Source of the DNA: Taxawa tesnikishii (nom. ined.) | Lineage: Eukaryota; Ascomycota; Dothideomycetes; Dothideales | Length of the DNA: 64,000 nt | Assembly: GCA_030247885.1 (NCBI GenBank) | Contig: JAPDRO010000006.1 | Coordinates: 496,001 to 560,000, forward strand | Reading direction: 5' to 3' | Shown: positions 21,991-34,700 of the stretch, piece after piece | How the letters are laid out: every line of letters begins with the position of its first letter | Position numbering within the stretch: position 1 is the stretch's first letter | Notes under the pieces: generated by a model | What the model was told of the DNA's origin: nothing | Databases searched by the model: none | What the model saw: the letters and a program-made list of their open reading frames with translations, nothing else | Made by a program: the position numbers and the translations under genes

Positions 21991-23477
21991 ATGAAGATAA
22001 TCATTGTCGGAGCCGGCATTTGCGGCTGCGCAACGTACCTGTTCCTCCGAAAAACCCTTCCCGCCGGGCAAGACTACGAGATAGTGATTTACGAAAAGCA
22101 CCTTCCACCACCCGTAGACGAGTCCTCCCCTGGAGGCCAAGATATCTTCAAGAACGTCATTGGCGCCGGTCTGGGCGTGCAGCCGAATGGCATGCGTGTG
22201 TTGCGTAATCTGAGCGAAGAGATACACGATTCTATTGTTGAACAAGGCTTCATCGTGAAGAAAATGAAGTTCAAAACTCCCCAGGGATGGGTCCTTGGGT
22301 CCAGTCATGCAGGTGACAGAGGCAACCCCGAAGAATTCTGTCTCGCCACCTCTCGACATGGTGTGCAGCAGGGTCTGGCCAAGTGGATCCCTCAGGGAGT
22401 CATCAGATATAAGGCTGTGAAGAGCATCACAGTCACGGCCGGACGAAAGCCAGTGGTGCACTTGGCGGACGGCTCTGAGGACGAAGGGGATCTAGTGGTT
22501 GGAACAGATGGTGTCAAAAGCGCAGTCAAACGTGGTATATTCGGGGAAGAAGACGAGAGACTTTTCGCACCGGAATACGGGTTTGTAGCACCTGTTCCCT
22601 TTGGTGAGAACATGACGTGCTGATTTTACCGTGCTTAGGGAGGCAGCGGCCTCGGAGGCTTGGTGAAAGTAGCAATTCCGGAGAAGATGCTGAAGGAACA
22701 CGAGATGGTCTTTACCTGGGGCGATCCAGGTTCCTTTGGTGGAGCGCCAGCAGATGGCCGCTCTCGAGACCAACTTTTGTGGTGGAGCGCAGACCAATCC
22801 GAAAAGCCACCCAAACGTGAAGACATCAACCCTGCAGAGGTGCGAGAGAAGCTACGAAAGCAGCTTCGCGGTTGGAACGATCCCCTCATTCAGGAGGTTC
22901 TGGAAAAGGCCGAAATTAACACCCTCTGGCCAGTCTTCACTACCCCAGACCTCCCGCTGTAAGTGCTTTTCCCCGCTGTGGCGAGCGCTCTTTTCTGACA
23001 TGTCGCCAGCTGGGGCCGTGATGGATGTGTGATCGCTGGAGATGCAGCGCATTGTCTTAACCCTTCGGCCGGACAAGGGGTTTCTCAGGCGCTCGAGGAT
23101 GCTGAGACCGTAGCACTCTTGCTCGCGGGCTATCTTCGTCAGACTCCTTGTACGCCGGAAGGTGAACAAGAAGCAATCCGCCTAACTATCGAGGGATTAT
23201 ACGATATTCGAAAGGACAGAGTCAAGCGTTTCGCGGACCAAGCCAAGAATCTCGGGTCAGCTAACAGGCCGCGTCACATTTGGTTCGTGTATATAGTGTT
23301 GTGGGCTGTAACGCATTTCGAATGGCTAGGTATGCCTGCTGAAGCTCGCGATGGGGAACGCGCTGATGATGGGAACGTACAGGCAAACTAGTTTTCGGCG
23401 ACCTGATAAAGGTCTACGCATGGCGTGCGAAAGACGAGGTCGAGCGCAAGCTGTCCAAGAGGAAGGATCTCAGATGA
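21991..23477 (+). CDS. FAD-dependent monooxygenase (PHBH-like group A)
   Basis: Exons 21991..22603, about 22643..22958, 23010..23329 and 23383..23477; ~447 residues. The Rossmann dinucleotide motif VGAGICG is at residues 6-12, the DG motif region lies around DLVVGTDGVKSAVKRGIFG, and the second FAD motif is IAGDAAHCLNPSAGQG. The protein ends KDEVERKLSKRKDLR. Such enzymes hydroxylate aromatic or polyketide substrates with NAD(P)H; the substrate here is not predictable and there is no biosynthetic neighbourhood. Intron 1 is odd: 39 bp with a GAG acceptor keeps the frame, whereas the better TAG acceptor at 22638 gives a 35 bp intron and needs one extra G. It may contain another missing base. Confidence 0.85.
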
Positions 23478-24264
23478 GCGGGACAGAGAACTGCTTGATT
23501 AGGGGTGGGCCGCCGGCACTCGCTTCCCTACGCTCGATCTCCAGATCTTCATACCGATTCCACTCATGAAGCCAGCATGGGAGCCCCGTGGGTACGACAA
23601 ACCTGGAAACGCTCCACTCGATCTTAGTTCTCGAATGACTTTTTTTCTTTAGCTGATCAACGCGAGTTTCGTCAAGGCTTCGTCAAGGCTTCGTCGTCCG
23701 GAAGTGTTGTTGGTGTGGCGCGCTATGCCGGTAGCTCGTTCATCATTGTGCATTTGGTTTCACGTAGCCGACGGTGGAATGCTTCTCTCATCTTAGGGAC
23801 TGGGACAGATCGAGGTGGTACAACGGCTACCAAAGCTTCCAGTTCCTCGGAACGACTGAAGGTGCCGGGCTACCCCAGCCACTTGCGAAAGATGCAGCTC
23901 TTGCATTTTGCTGGGCGCCGTATCCAGTGATCGTCAGTACGTCGTAGGATGTTAGACGCAAACAAAACCGGTCCTCTTGACGGGGTCATGTCGATGACAC
24001 GTCACCATTGTGAAGAGCAATGGCGCATGACAGAAGACAAGGTGTCGTTGGCGGCGCGTGCAGCATGAGCGGGCGCGAATCACTGAAGCGCAGATGCAGC
24101 GGTGGCATCACGTCTCCGTGCTGGCGCCCTGGTGTAGGTGAGGTGAGGGAGCTAGTTGGTTATCGCAATCTGGGGCTGGCACGAGCGGAGAGCTAGACAT
24201 GTCGGAGATACTTTCTCCCACGCTCGGCCAAGGAAGGAGCAGGAGGAAATATCGGCCCTTTTCG

Positions 24265-24288
24265 TGCATGCATGCATGCATGCATGCA
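24265..24288. repeat. (TGCA) tetranucleotide array, six copies
   Basis: A perfect, self-complementary tetranucleotide run, followed 20 bases later by a hexanucleotide array. Confidence 0.95.
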
Positions 24289-24310
24289 CCACCATGCGCT
24301 CCTCGTACTT

Positions 24311-24384
24311 TGCACCTGCACTCGCGCCTGCACCTGCACTTGCGCCTGCACCTGCACTTGCACTTGCGCTTGCACTTGCACGCG
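24311..24384. repeat. Hexanucleotide array TGCACY/TGCGCY
   Basis: About 12 copies of a six-base unit with alternating variants TGCACC, TGCACT, TGCGCC and TGCGCT, so the sequence is one slowly diverging array. Confidence 0.9.
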
Positions 24385-24590
24385 CGTTACAGAGCAAGAC
24401 GTCGACTTCCTTGACTCTGTTGAGCAGTCTCGGCCAATCACCTACTGCTTCTGCTTCTACTTCTGCTTCTGGAACGGTGCAGCCGACTTCTAGCGTCCCT
24501 GCAAAGCGAAAACACCTTGCGCACTCCCGCCCGGCGCTCTTGTGGGTTGATGCCTTGTCCTACTATACCAAACGGTGTGACTGACGGAAC

Positions 24591-24684
24591 GCTGATGCTG
24601 ATGCTGATGCTGATGCTGATGCTGATGCTGATGCTGATGCTGATGCTGATGCTGATGCTAATGTTGATGCTAACGCTGAGGCTG
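24591..24684. repeat. Hexanucleotide array GCTGAT
   Basis: About 11 perfect GCTGAT copies (24591-24658) followed by degenerating copies (GCTAAT, GTTGAT, GCTAAC, GCTGAG). Confidence 0.95.
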
Positions 24685-25445
24685 ACTGGATTCATCTCAT
24701 CGCTTCCAACTTATCGCGCCGACCTTCAAGTTTCGCCGGCTACTGATGGCGCAGTGCGCATACCATACCCCATACCACGACGGCGGTATAGGTAGCGCGG
24801 CGTTGAACATCTGCACGGAGCCTTTTGTCTAGGAGCTGGACGTGGTTGTGCTTGGCAGAGTCTCCAACACCTCTGCCCTCCTCACCTTCCTCAACGACCA
24901 TCGTCTTGCTGGTGGGTCGGTCGCGTGAGGCTCGTGGCGCCCCCGGCACAACGTTAGAGCACGCCACCGTCGCACACCATCGCAACATTACACTTTGTGC
25001 AGGTAAAGATTTACTTTCTTCGTCTTCCCATAACTCGGTTTGATATGTGCATGTATGTTAGTTTTCGTGCGGGAGAAACAGTACGTACCGGGTCCCCTGT
25101 TATCCTAACTAGCAGGGTGGTATGAGAGTGCGACCGCATGAAACGTCACCGACAACCACCAAGAAGGCTAGAGAGGTGGTGGGTGGTCTCGAACGTGCAT
25201 CGCCGAGAGCCGCATGCCCACTACAGCCCGCCCCGGCGCCCCCGTGGGCCAGCGATCTGGTGGGGTATGCTTTCTCGGTCCGAATGCAACGAACCGATAC
25301 TGGCACATCCGCGGCTATCACTGCCCTATGCAGGCCCAATTGGCCTAGCTTCAGACTTTAGCTTTGTCCGAACTGGCCTTGGAGCAATCTGGAGATGGAA
25401 TGCTTGCATTGTGAACGCTGGGCGAACACTCATCGCTCATCCAGG

Positions 25446-25453
25446 TATAAGTA
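25446..25453 (+). promoter_or_regulatory. TATA-like box upstream of FucP-type transporter
   Basis: TATAAGTA lies 208 bp before the ATG at 25654 and is followed by a CT- and CA-rich leader of the kind seen at highly expressed fungal genes. Role inferred from position only. Confidence 0.4.
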
Positions 25454-25653
25454 GAGCGCTCGCATCCACCCTCAGTATGCCCGTCATACAACAAAGTCTC
25501 TCTTTAGACAAAACAGCCGATCTCTATCAAGTGTTCACTCAGGCGACCCTACCTCACTCGCATACGATCCTTATCCAAACACTCCAACACTCCTTACAAC
25601 ACTCCGTCTAAGAGAAAACTCACCCTCTCCCTAACCGTCCACCAACAGACACT

Positions 25654-27149
25654 ATGGCCGGCGGCGGTATACCCATGAATGTCCAGACGGTCGAGGGCGG
25701 CTACCTAACCGGCAAGAAGCTCATCTACCCTGTCTCTCTCATCATCTCCCTCTTTTTCCTGTGGGGTTTCTCGTACGGTCTTCTCGATGTCCTCAACAAG
25801 CACTTCCAGACTGTCCTTGGCATCACAAAGCTCGAATCTACCGGTCTCCAGGTCATGTACTTTGGCGGTGGTTACCTTCTTTACTCCCCGATCGCTGCTG
25901 AGGTTCTGAAGAGGAAGGGCTACAAGTTCACCATCCTTATGGGTCTCTCGCTCTACTCTCTCGGCGCCATCATGTTTTGGCCGACTGCGCACTTTTCCAA
26001 CCCTTCCAACGGCAAGGCAGCCTTCGGTGGCTTCTGTGCCTGCACTCTCGTCATCGCCTGCGGCCTTGCTACTCTCGAGACTGCCGCCAACTCTTACGCT
26101 GTCGTCATTGGTGCTCCCGAGACCGCCTCCGCTCGTTTGCAGTTCTGCCAGGCTTGGAACGGTGTCGCTTCCTTCATTGGACCACTCATTGCCTCCCATG
26201 CCTTCTTCACCGGCTCCAACGCCAACAACCTCACCAACGTGCAATATGTCTACCTCGCCGTCGCCTGCGCCGGTGCCGCCGTTGGCGTCATGTTCCTCTT
26301 CTCCAAACTGCCGGAGGTGTCCGAGGGTGCCCAACGCTCTGGTTCTGTCGTGTCCGAGACTGCCCTGGAGCTCGGTGTTGACCAGTATGGCCACGTTGTC
26401 GGCAGCGGTCCTCTGTACAAGCAGTACAACATGATCTTCGGTTTCATCGCCCAGTTCTGCTACGTCGGTGCTCAGGTTACCGTCGCGACCTTCTTCATCA
26501 ACTACGCCACCGAGAATGCACCTTTGACCTCTGCCCAGGCCTCCAACTACCTGTCTTACGGTCTGATCGTCTTCACCGTCGGCCGTTTCATTGCCGCAGG
26601 CCTGGCGACCATCTTTGAGTCCAACTTCCTGCTTACAGTCTACGCCGTCTGCGCCATCGTCATCAACGCCTACCTCTGCGCCGGTCACGGCAAGAACGCC
26701 GTTGCCGTCCTGATCTGCATCTTCTTTTCGAGGCACCAATGTACCCCACCATCTTCACCCTCGGTACCGCCAATCTTGGCCGCCACACACGCCGTGGTGC
26801 CGGCATCCTGGTCATGGGTGTCTCCGGTGGTGCTGTATTCCCACCAATCCAGGGTGCCATTGCCACCGCTGCCAACACCCGTATCTCCTACGTCGTGCCT
26901 CTCGTTGGCTTCTGCGTTGTCCTCGGGTACGCTGCCTACCACTGGGTCCGCCACGGCTGCAAGGTCATGCGCATCAAGGCCTCGGAGGTTGTTGCCGTTT
27001 CCATGGAGGGTGGTGCCGTTGGCGGTGTCGTCGAGACCGTCCACTACGACACTCAGAAGCTGTCCGAGAAGGCTGTCGAGGAGATCAGGAGGAACAGCGT
27101 CGGCAACGTCAGCGTGTCTGGTGTCACTGGCGGCGTTGGCAAGTTTTAG
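25654..27149 (+). CDS. L-fucose permease-like MFS transporter (FHS family); one frame break
   Basis: Intronless, about 498 residues, 12 predicted membrane segments. The N-terminus LFFLWGFSYGLLDVLNKHFQ is the FucP signature, followed by YFGGGYLL and LATLETAANSYAVVIG. The second half has FEAPMYPTIFTLGTANLGR and GILVMGVSGGAVFPPIQG. One base is missing in the T run 26725-26728, just before EAPMYP: the upstream frame runs on into unrelated residues while the correct C-terminus continues in the next frame to the TAG at 27147-27149, and adding one base makes an exact 499-codon gene. Strong C-ending codon bias, stronger than in neighbours, suggests high expression. Substrate is probably a hexose or fucose. 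Confidence 0.9.
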
Positions 27150-27792
27150 ATGTGTTTTGTGGTGGTTGCTGTCTACTTTTCGTTGCCAACATCAGCGATG
27201 GTCGTTTAGGTGTCTTTTTGAGGATTTCGGGTCATCCGTTTACGTGCGTACCACATAGACTGCTACGACGAACGACTAAGTTCATGTATATATGAATGAT
27301 ACCGAATAATGTCAATCTTTCGAATCGCAACTTGCGTATGGGTTGCCGCTCAGTATCCTTTCAAAATAGTGTCTTCTTTTCTCTGCTGAACGGTCCTGTT
27401 CCGCAGGCTTCTTCGTTCCACCATATATCGATGTCTTGCAACCGTCGGTAGTTCATCGCAAACATGGAGCGACTCGCACCTCTTTTTCTTTGCGTATCTT
27501 TGTCTGATCTCCGCACAGCATCCTTCTAGATCAAGATCGTTTTCCATTCAAACCAATTAAGGCATTCATGCAGGCGAGAGATAAAGAGATGTTGTGAGAT
27601 GAGAGATGAGAAGCGATTGAGGTGGGAAACAGATGGTGAGTTTGACACGAGATGACTCCATTACTACCTGCCAGATCATGGTATCATCGCTCGAGTGAAG
27701 AAATTTCAAAGAAAGAATAAGGAACGAGCGCGCCAAACTGGTTCCCCTAGACACCATTCCAAACACTCCATCATCCCAATCGACAAAACACC
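27150..27792. other. Convergent intergenic region
   Basis: 3' flanks of the FucP-like gene and the BRCT gene. No gene or repeat seen. Confidence 0.5.
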
Positions 27793-30700
27793 TTAATCTT
27801 CCATCTCCTCTTCGCCCTTTCCTCTAGGCCAAAACGTCAACCTTCTGTTACCCTTCTCGTCGCCAAACCTCAACTTTGTAATCTTGTTCACCGGCGCCGT
27901 CTGCTGTACCTTCCACTCCCGATTTCCATTCACTGTTCCTGGCGTGGTTGGTGTACCCACAAAGCTCGCATCCGCGTCCCAGAACCCATTCTCCTCGTCT
28001 CCATCCATATTGCTCAATCCTATGAGCCCACCCTTTACGGGCGAAGGCTCCCATACCGAGCTCGAGGTCGACAACCAGGAAGTATCCTTCCTAGCAGCCG
28101 CACTTTTTCTTCCTGGTGTAAGAACAGACGCTTTAACGACGTTCCCATCCAAGTTCCTCAGACTCGCAGGCTCCATACTCTTCCTTCTGCGGCGACCAGC
28201 ACGCGGAACTTCGCAGAGGTCGACGGCGTATTTGTCGCTGCGTTCATCCATACGCGTGCCGAGCCGATCGCAGTCCGTCACCCAACGGCTGTTGACGCAG
28301 AAAACCTCCCCGAGCCGGGAGCAGAGGAAGCGACAGCTTCTTTGTTGACCAGTCGCACTCGCTGCAGGGTCGCCGGCGAACCGTCTTTGAAGACGACGTG
28401 CGTGACACGCTCGCTCCAGCTCTTGGTCGTACGTGCGCCGAGCCGGTGCAGCAGCGCGATGAACGGCGATGAGGCCGACGCACCCTCGAGCGTGAAGACC
28501 TCAACCAGGCATGTTAGGCCTTTGAGAGGTTGTGCCGGGTGTGGGGTCATAGGGTATGAGCCAGGTGTCAGCGCGGGCGGTTTAAGGGGCGTCTTGATAG
28601 GTGTTTTGAGCGCGTTTGGAGTGCGTGTTGCTGGGCGGCTGACCGAGAGCGTAGGCGTGTAGGCGCGCGGTCGGGGTCCTGTATGCGCAATCTCAGGTGT
28701 TGCGTGCTGGATGTGAGGGACGGACTTGCGCTGCGTCGACGGCGGAGGCAGCTTCCGCGCGCTGGGCACTACGGGGGCTTGTTCCATCTTGCGTGTTCGG
28801 GTGGGCAGAGGCGTGTTGCACAAAGACTGTGCCGGAGTGGCAACTTTGGGTGAAGAAGCTTGGTTGGAGCATTTCTTCGACCTTGCGGCCCATAGTTGGG
28901 CAAATGCGTCGCTCGTTGAGGGCTTGATAGCCGTGTCAGCCGTCCTCGGTCGAAGTGTAGACTTGGGCGTACTGACGGCATCGACTGGCATTGATTTGCG
29001 CCTGACGTCGTATGCAATGGTAGATCTGGCATAATGCGGGATTGACGAGAGGTCTTCTACTTCGTCTTTCGCGTCTGCGCTGTTGGCTGCCTTTTGGGGC
29101 GACTGCTCAACTGGCCCTGGGGCTGCTGCTTTTGGCTCAGTCCTTTCTTTCCTGTCTCCAGCGAGCGCAGGCTCTCTTTCAACGTTCAGTGGCCCAGTAG
29201 CAACATGCTCTGCAGTACTGCCATCTTGTATGCGAGAAATCATCTTTGGCATAGCAATCTGTTTAGCGATGAATCGTGTCAGAGTCGGTGTTGATTGTTG
29301 AACATCCGGCACACTCGTGTCTACGTCAGGCTGAACATGCTGTTCGGCTTGACGGGTCAACTTTGAGATAGGAGTTTCACCCACTGCGTTGCTTGAGCTT
29401 ACACTGAAACCGGTTTGTTGTGGCGGTAGGCTAAGGAGAGCCGGATCAATACACACTGTAAGCTCTGCAGCCTCACTTCCATCCTGGATAGGCTCCTCCG
29501 CGTCTTGCGCCACGGCGAGCTCTTCGAAAGATCGCATGTGAGGAGTTTGAAGCAACTCAGCAGTGACTGACGGCGATGGCAGGCGAGGTTCGCCAGCTCG
29601 CAAGGAAAGTCCTGAGGCGGGAGTGCTATCATTGCTTCTGGTAGCATGTTCTGTCAGACTCTGCTTGAACGCAGACACTAGTGTTTGGGAAACTGGTGAT
29701 GGAACAACACCAGACTCGTCCGGATCGACACCCTCGCCTCTAGCTGTCGGCACCACTTGTTCAGGGAAGAGGCGAAAAACTCGCTTGAGAACTCCGGCTG
29801 TACTGTCTCACCCTCATCGTCCTCGACTGAGTCAATGCTGAGGCTAGGCTCAGGATCCCTTTGTGTCCCATCCTCGATGCCCTCCAGTACGTCGAGGCGA
29901 CGCCAGGAAGCCGGCTGCTCGGTGATCATTGTCATTGCATTCTCATCCTCGTCTTCGGAGTCTTCAGATAGCTCAACAGGTGAGTATGCAGGGTCTATTT
30001 GCAGGGTCCTCTCCTCGTCACTCTGTAGGAGCTCTTCTTCCTCCGCATCCTCAGCTTGTGCCTGTCCTGAGTCTCGAGTGCGCCTGAGAGTGGTTGTACG
30101 ATCGATGAATGGGGTATGAGCCAGTGGGCTCTGGGCAGCCTCGAGCTCATCGGCATCCTCATCTACCGAAGCAGACACCACTGTTTCGTTGACGTCTTCC
30201 TCGTCTTCCTCCGGATCTGAGGAAGCGGCGGCGCTGCCAACGTTGAAGTAGTCTCCTGATGAAGGTGGCGCATGCATTGGGCTCAGCGCTTGAGTCGCCT
30301 TGGACTTTGGAAGTGGCTGGAACACATGCGCTGCTGAGCTGCCTCTCACGGCCGTCATGGGTCTTTGTACAGTATCCGGAGCAGGTAGCTTTGTTGGGAC
30401 TTTCTGCGTCTGCGGAGTCCCGCGATTGGTTCCAAGCACTTTCAATCGCTGAGCCGGGGTCTTGAACGTGTATAGTGGCTGCCCTGGAGTTTTGGCGCTC
30501 GTTATCGGCTTCCTCACCGGCGAACCTCGTCTCATGGGTGTCTTAGGGCCACAGAGTTCGTCGTCCGAGCCGTTTTCTAGGCCGCTCCTCGTGGTGCCGC
30601 ATAACTCGTCTTCCGACCCAACATCTGGACCATCCATCTCAATCTTGCTGCGACGGGCCTTGCGTGATGTCGTTCTCCACACCTTTTGTGCAGGCATCTT

Positions 30701-31417
30701 GCCATATGGAGTTGCTTTCGGCGTCTTCACAAGAGCGAGTGCAGGCTCCGGCGCAGAGATCTTCTCCTCGTTCTCGTCCTCCTCCGATGTGCGCTCGCTG
30801 GATGCGGGTTCTTCTTCGGGTGCGGGTTTTGCTGGCTTCGGTGTGGAATGCGCTTCCTGATCTCTTGTGCAGTGTGTCCTTACGGGAGTTGAGTAGACCA
30901 CTTCATGTTCCTCATCTTTCTCCGCCACGATTCCGAGCTTTTCTGTCCTAGCAACTGATTGGTACACGGCCTCTTCATGATTGGACGGCGTCTGTTTCTC
31001 TTCTCCTGCGCCTTTCCCTGTTTCAACCTCTGGTTCCAATTCACATGCACGTTCATCCGCCTCAACAACGGGCTCTGGGTTCTGGATAACGGACGCTGCT
31101 CTCCTGGTCCTAGTAGGCAGAGTCTTCTGTGCGACGGCTGCTGCTCTGCGAACAGGCCGCTTGGTTTGAGCAGCGACAGGCTGCTTTCTCGGCTCTAGCG
31201 CGGTTCGCGTAGTTCTGGCTCTCGCGACTTGCGTAATTTTCTTCGGCGACAATGGTTTTGGTTTGGGTTCCTCTCCTATAAGCTTCTTTGTTGACTTCGT
31301 TGTTGATGCTTTCGTGGTTGCGCGTCGGATTGGTTTCTTGCGCAGGTTTGGTTGTTGATCGTTCTCTGTATCAGGCGCATTTGTGGCCTTGCTGGCCATA
31401 GAGCGCGTCGAAACCAT
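27793..31417 (-). CDS. Acidic BRCT-domain protein (microcephalin-like BRCT); two frame breaks
   Basis: One exon of about 1208 residues starting at MVSTRSMASKA (31417). The first ~950 residues are low-complexity with Lys/Arg-rich N-terminus, two DELCG repeats (SEDELCGTTRSG, SDDELCGPKTP), many TP/SP sites (KTPMRRGSP, KTPGQPLYTFKTP), and acidic patches. A single BRCT domain lies near residues 964-1065 (LKGLTCLVEVFTLEG, GARTTKSW, VTHVVFKDG, VNSRWVTDCDRLGT). VTHVVFKDG is typical of the first BRCT of microcephalin-type proteins. TP/SP density suggests cyclin-dependent kinase control; BRCT suggests phospho-peptide binding in chromosome or DNA-damage biology. Bases are missing near 29767 (T pair) and in the run 28308-28311. 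It lies 358 bp downstream of DNMT5, same strand. Confidence 0.8.
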
Positions 31418-31774
31418 TTTGAAGGTGTTGTGGCAGTAACGTGTGGTCGAACCACAGTGTACGCTATGTCATTGATAGCAGAAGATTGAGCGAGTGTGAA
31501 CATGTAAACAACTGAGACATCAATACTAGCGGAAACCTTCCGCACTTGTTAGCGGCTGATTCTGATACTTCACAGCGCCCCAGTCGTTACGGATTATACT
31601 CTACAATGTCCACGTTTACGAAATCGTTTCAAGGAACGTTCTTCATGACGGTTCGTTGGGGACGTCTTCTTGAAAAATCGCAGTAGACCATGCTCAGTCT
31701 TAGTCCCTTGTGGTATCGTACAACCCCACAGCAAACCCATCCTGTTGCGCTATGCCAGAACTCCCTCACTCTAC

Positions 31775-34700
31775 TTAGTCGTCTTCCGAATACGTCTTGC
31801 TGAACTTGACCAATGAGCCGAAGTCCTCATGTCCTTTTACCCTTGTCCTTCCTTCGACTCCTACACCTAATTCACCTTCTCCGTCCTTGCTCTGCAATAG
31901 CCAGCTCTTGGGCACGAGCTTGAACCGGCCATCGTCCCCCTTGATGAGTCGGCATCTCTCTTCTCGAGAACAAGTGTCCTGCCGTTGGTCTTTGGCGGGA
32001 CCACCGCTGGCGCACCCCGCTCGGTAAGAGCATTTCGGCGACGCTCACGATGCTCAAGGATGTCGACATCAATAGTATCGAGCGCGATGAAACGGTAGAC
32101 GAAGATCGTTTTCCTCTGACCGGGCCGCCGCACACGACCAATAGCTTGAGTCATGTTGGATTCATAAACGTATTGAGAGTCGACGAGCAGCGGAGAGAAG
32201 AAAATCACGTGATTGGCATTAGTCAAGTTGCTATGGATGTCAGCAAAGGGAAACAAGTGGTTAGGGTAGCAGAGGCAACTCACATTCCAGCGGCGGAAGC
32301 GTTGGAGCCGTTGAGTATTATGACGGTGCTTCGCTCCTCGCTCTCGTCCGTCTTAAAGTCCTCGATGACATTCTCATTTGACGGCTGGCCCGGCTTTACA
32401 TTCTCTTTCACGGTTGTATGCCTGATCCTACACGTAGTAAAGGCTTCTGAGACCTGGTCGATCTGCGACTCGTGACTGACGAAAAGGATACCTTGGTCTC
32501 CCTTACGTTCTATCTCTTGAACAAGCTCGATAACGTCCGTGACCTTCTGTCCGTAGTCAATTTCCGAGTTAGCAGCGCTAGAGACGTGGCCCATCTTCTT
32601 GGCCCAAAGCAAGTCGTAGTCCTTTACTAGGGCTCTACATCCAGGAGCGCCGCATAAGCCCAGTTTGTCCTTGCAAACCGCAAGGCAGTCCACACAAATG
32701 ACATGACCGCAGGAAGAGGAGGCAGCTAAGTGATCAGTAGTAAGTCCATTGCCAGCGCAGCCTCCGCAGTCACAACACCGAGCCCTAGCCTCGTTTGCAT
32801 CCCTGGGATCCTGTAGGCGTTGACAACTGTGAACAAAACGAATGTACCTCTTCGCGTCGCGGTACCGCTTAGCAAACTGGTTGGTTTCGCTGATTTGGGT
32901 CCTCATGGCTGCGCCCGCCTCTTTGCTGTCTTCTTTGGCTGCACTGACGCCATCGATGTCTTCGTCCGCATCTTCCTGCTCGCCCTCGCTGGGTTTCTTC
33001 TTCGTCTTCCTTGCCTTCTGGAGTACGCTCTCGGGGAGCGGATGGTTCCTTTCAGCGGCTCCGATCATGGATGCAACGGACAAAGCTGTCTCCTCGTCTT
33101 CGAGTATATCATCGTCAACGACGCTCTTCTTCCACATCATAAGTGGATCCACATTATGATAAGAAGCAGCAGCCATCTGCTGACTTTGAAAGATAGCGAT
33201 TTTCAGGCGCGCCTCGGCAGCAGCACAGTCGCTCTCGCGCTTATGCAGCAGAGCAACCAGGCCGGATGTCTCGCCGCCCGAGCCTTGAGCGCGTGAAAAG
33301 CATGCTGCTTGCTTAAGCAATGCCTGTTCTGCAGTAGTTGCACTACTCAAGCTCTCTAAGACTCGCTGCTCACGGTCACGTTCCGATGCAGTCTTTTTGT
33401 TTCCCTTCTTGATACGCATATCCTGGGAATTGAGACGCTCTGAAAGTTCCGTATAGACGATCCTGTGATCTAGGCCTAACGTGACGGGCACTATGCTGTC
33501 TATGTATGGGTGGTCCTTGAACTCTAGGATGTTCTGACGTACGAAGTCGTTCAGGAACTCCTGTGCAGTCTCGCAGATCCGGGAATGGACGGCATGGGAG
33601 GGGCGTTCCGGAAGGATTGAAATCTCTCCAAATCGGTCATGCTATCTCTAATGGTTTTCAGATTGGAGCTGGAGATGAGTCCCGGAGCGTTGTCCCCAAC
33701 GCGTAGAGGAACACCGATCAAGCTAGCAATTTCCGCAATATCATAAGGATCTCTTAGGGGTGCAGTAGCTGATAGTGCCCAACGCTTGTCCGCCTTAATA
33801 GCTAATATCGAAGCCTTGTCTTTCGGCTTGAGGTAAGTGAACTCATCAACAATGACCCGATTGAAATGGAACATCTCGAAAAGACATTTGTCCAGATTGA
33901 TGTTGATATCCTTTGGTGCACTGGCCTTCTTCTTCGTTGTCGTACAATCCTTCTTCGCGTTTTTCTGTTGGTTGTTTGCGTTGACATCCTTGAATTTCTT
34001 CAAGGCATAGTCTTTGCCCGTCAAACGTTTTGATGGTACTAACGCCTGGAACTGCTCGTCATCTAGATGAGCTTGGAACTTGCGCTCAATCTCTAAGGCA
34101 AGGGTGCGCACTCCTGACTGCTGTAGGATCTCTAGATGTGCTGGAATCTGGTTGATAGCGAACTCTAACCATGCCTTGAATTCCCGACGATTGACAGAGC
34201 TTGGGTAAGGGACTCCAGCGAATCGAGCAAGACGCCATACATAGGTCGGGTGGGTGAAGATGTCCTGGTTGACGACGATGATGCGAGCGGCCTCAAAATC
34301 CTGGATCTTCTGCCTGCTCAATTGCGCAAGCTCACTAATGACAATTGTTTGCTTATGAACCACCGGGCCAAGGACTTTCTTGACCTCACTTTCCCACTGC
34401 TTGACCAAGGTCTTGGGACATACCACAAGTGTTGCCGAGATCTTGATGAAGCCATGAGCTTTAGCGTCCTTCATGTTCGCTAGGATGTCTTCGACGGATT
34501 TGCTCTGGAATTCGGAATGAACAAGAGTTAACGAGGTAACCGTCTTTCCGAATCCAGGGTGATCTGCAAGGATACCACCTCTGACATGAACAGGCGCCTG
34601 AGCTCTCGCTTCCGCTCTCCAGCCAAGGTATGGTAACAAGGTCTCTTCGCTCTCTTCGACAACAGTGCGCTTGCCCTCTCCGGCTTCTTGGGCACGCATC

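Larger units (their letters stand above)
23478..25653. other. 2.2 kb repeat-rich intergenic region
   Basis: No gene recognised. It contains three tandem arrays (24265-24288, 24311-24384, 24591-24684) and, at its right end, the upstream region of the FucP-like transporter. Confidence 0.6.

Noticed and set aside
24265-24684. CRISPR-like or transposon-end repeats
   Set aside because: Units are 4 to 6 bp in direct tandem without spacers or inverted ends; simple sequence arrays.
25705-26739. 344-codon open frame antisense to the FucP-like gene
   Set aside because: Artefact of the strong C-ending codon use of the sense gene; Gly/Asp/Val-rich translation without motif.
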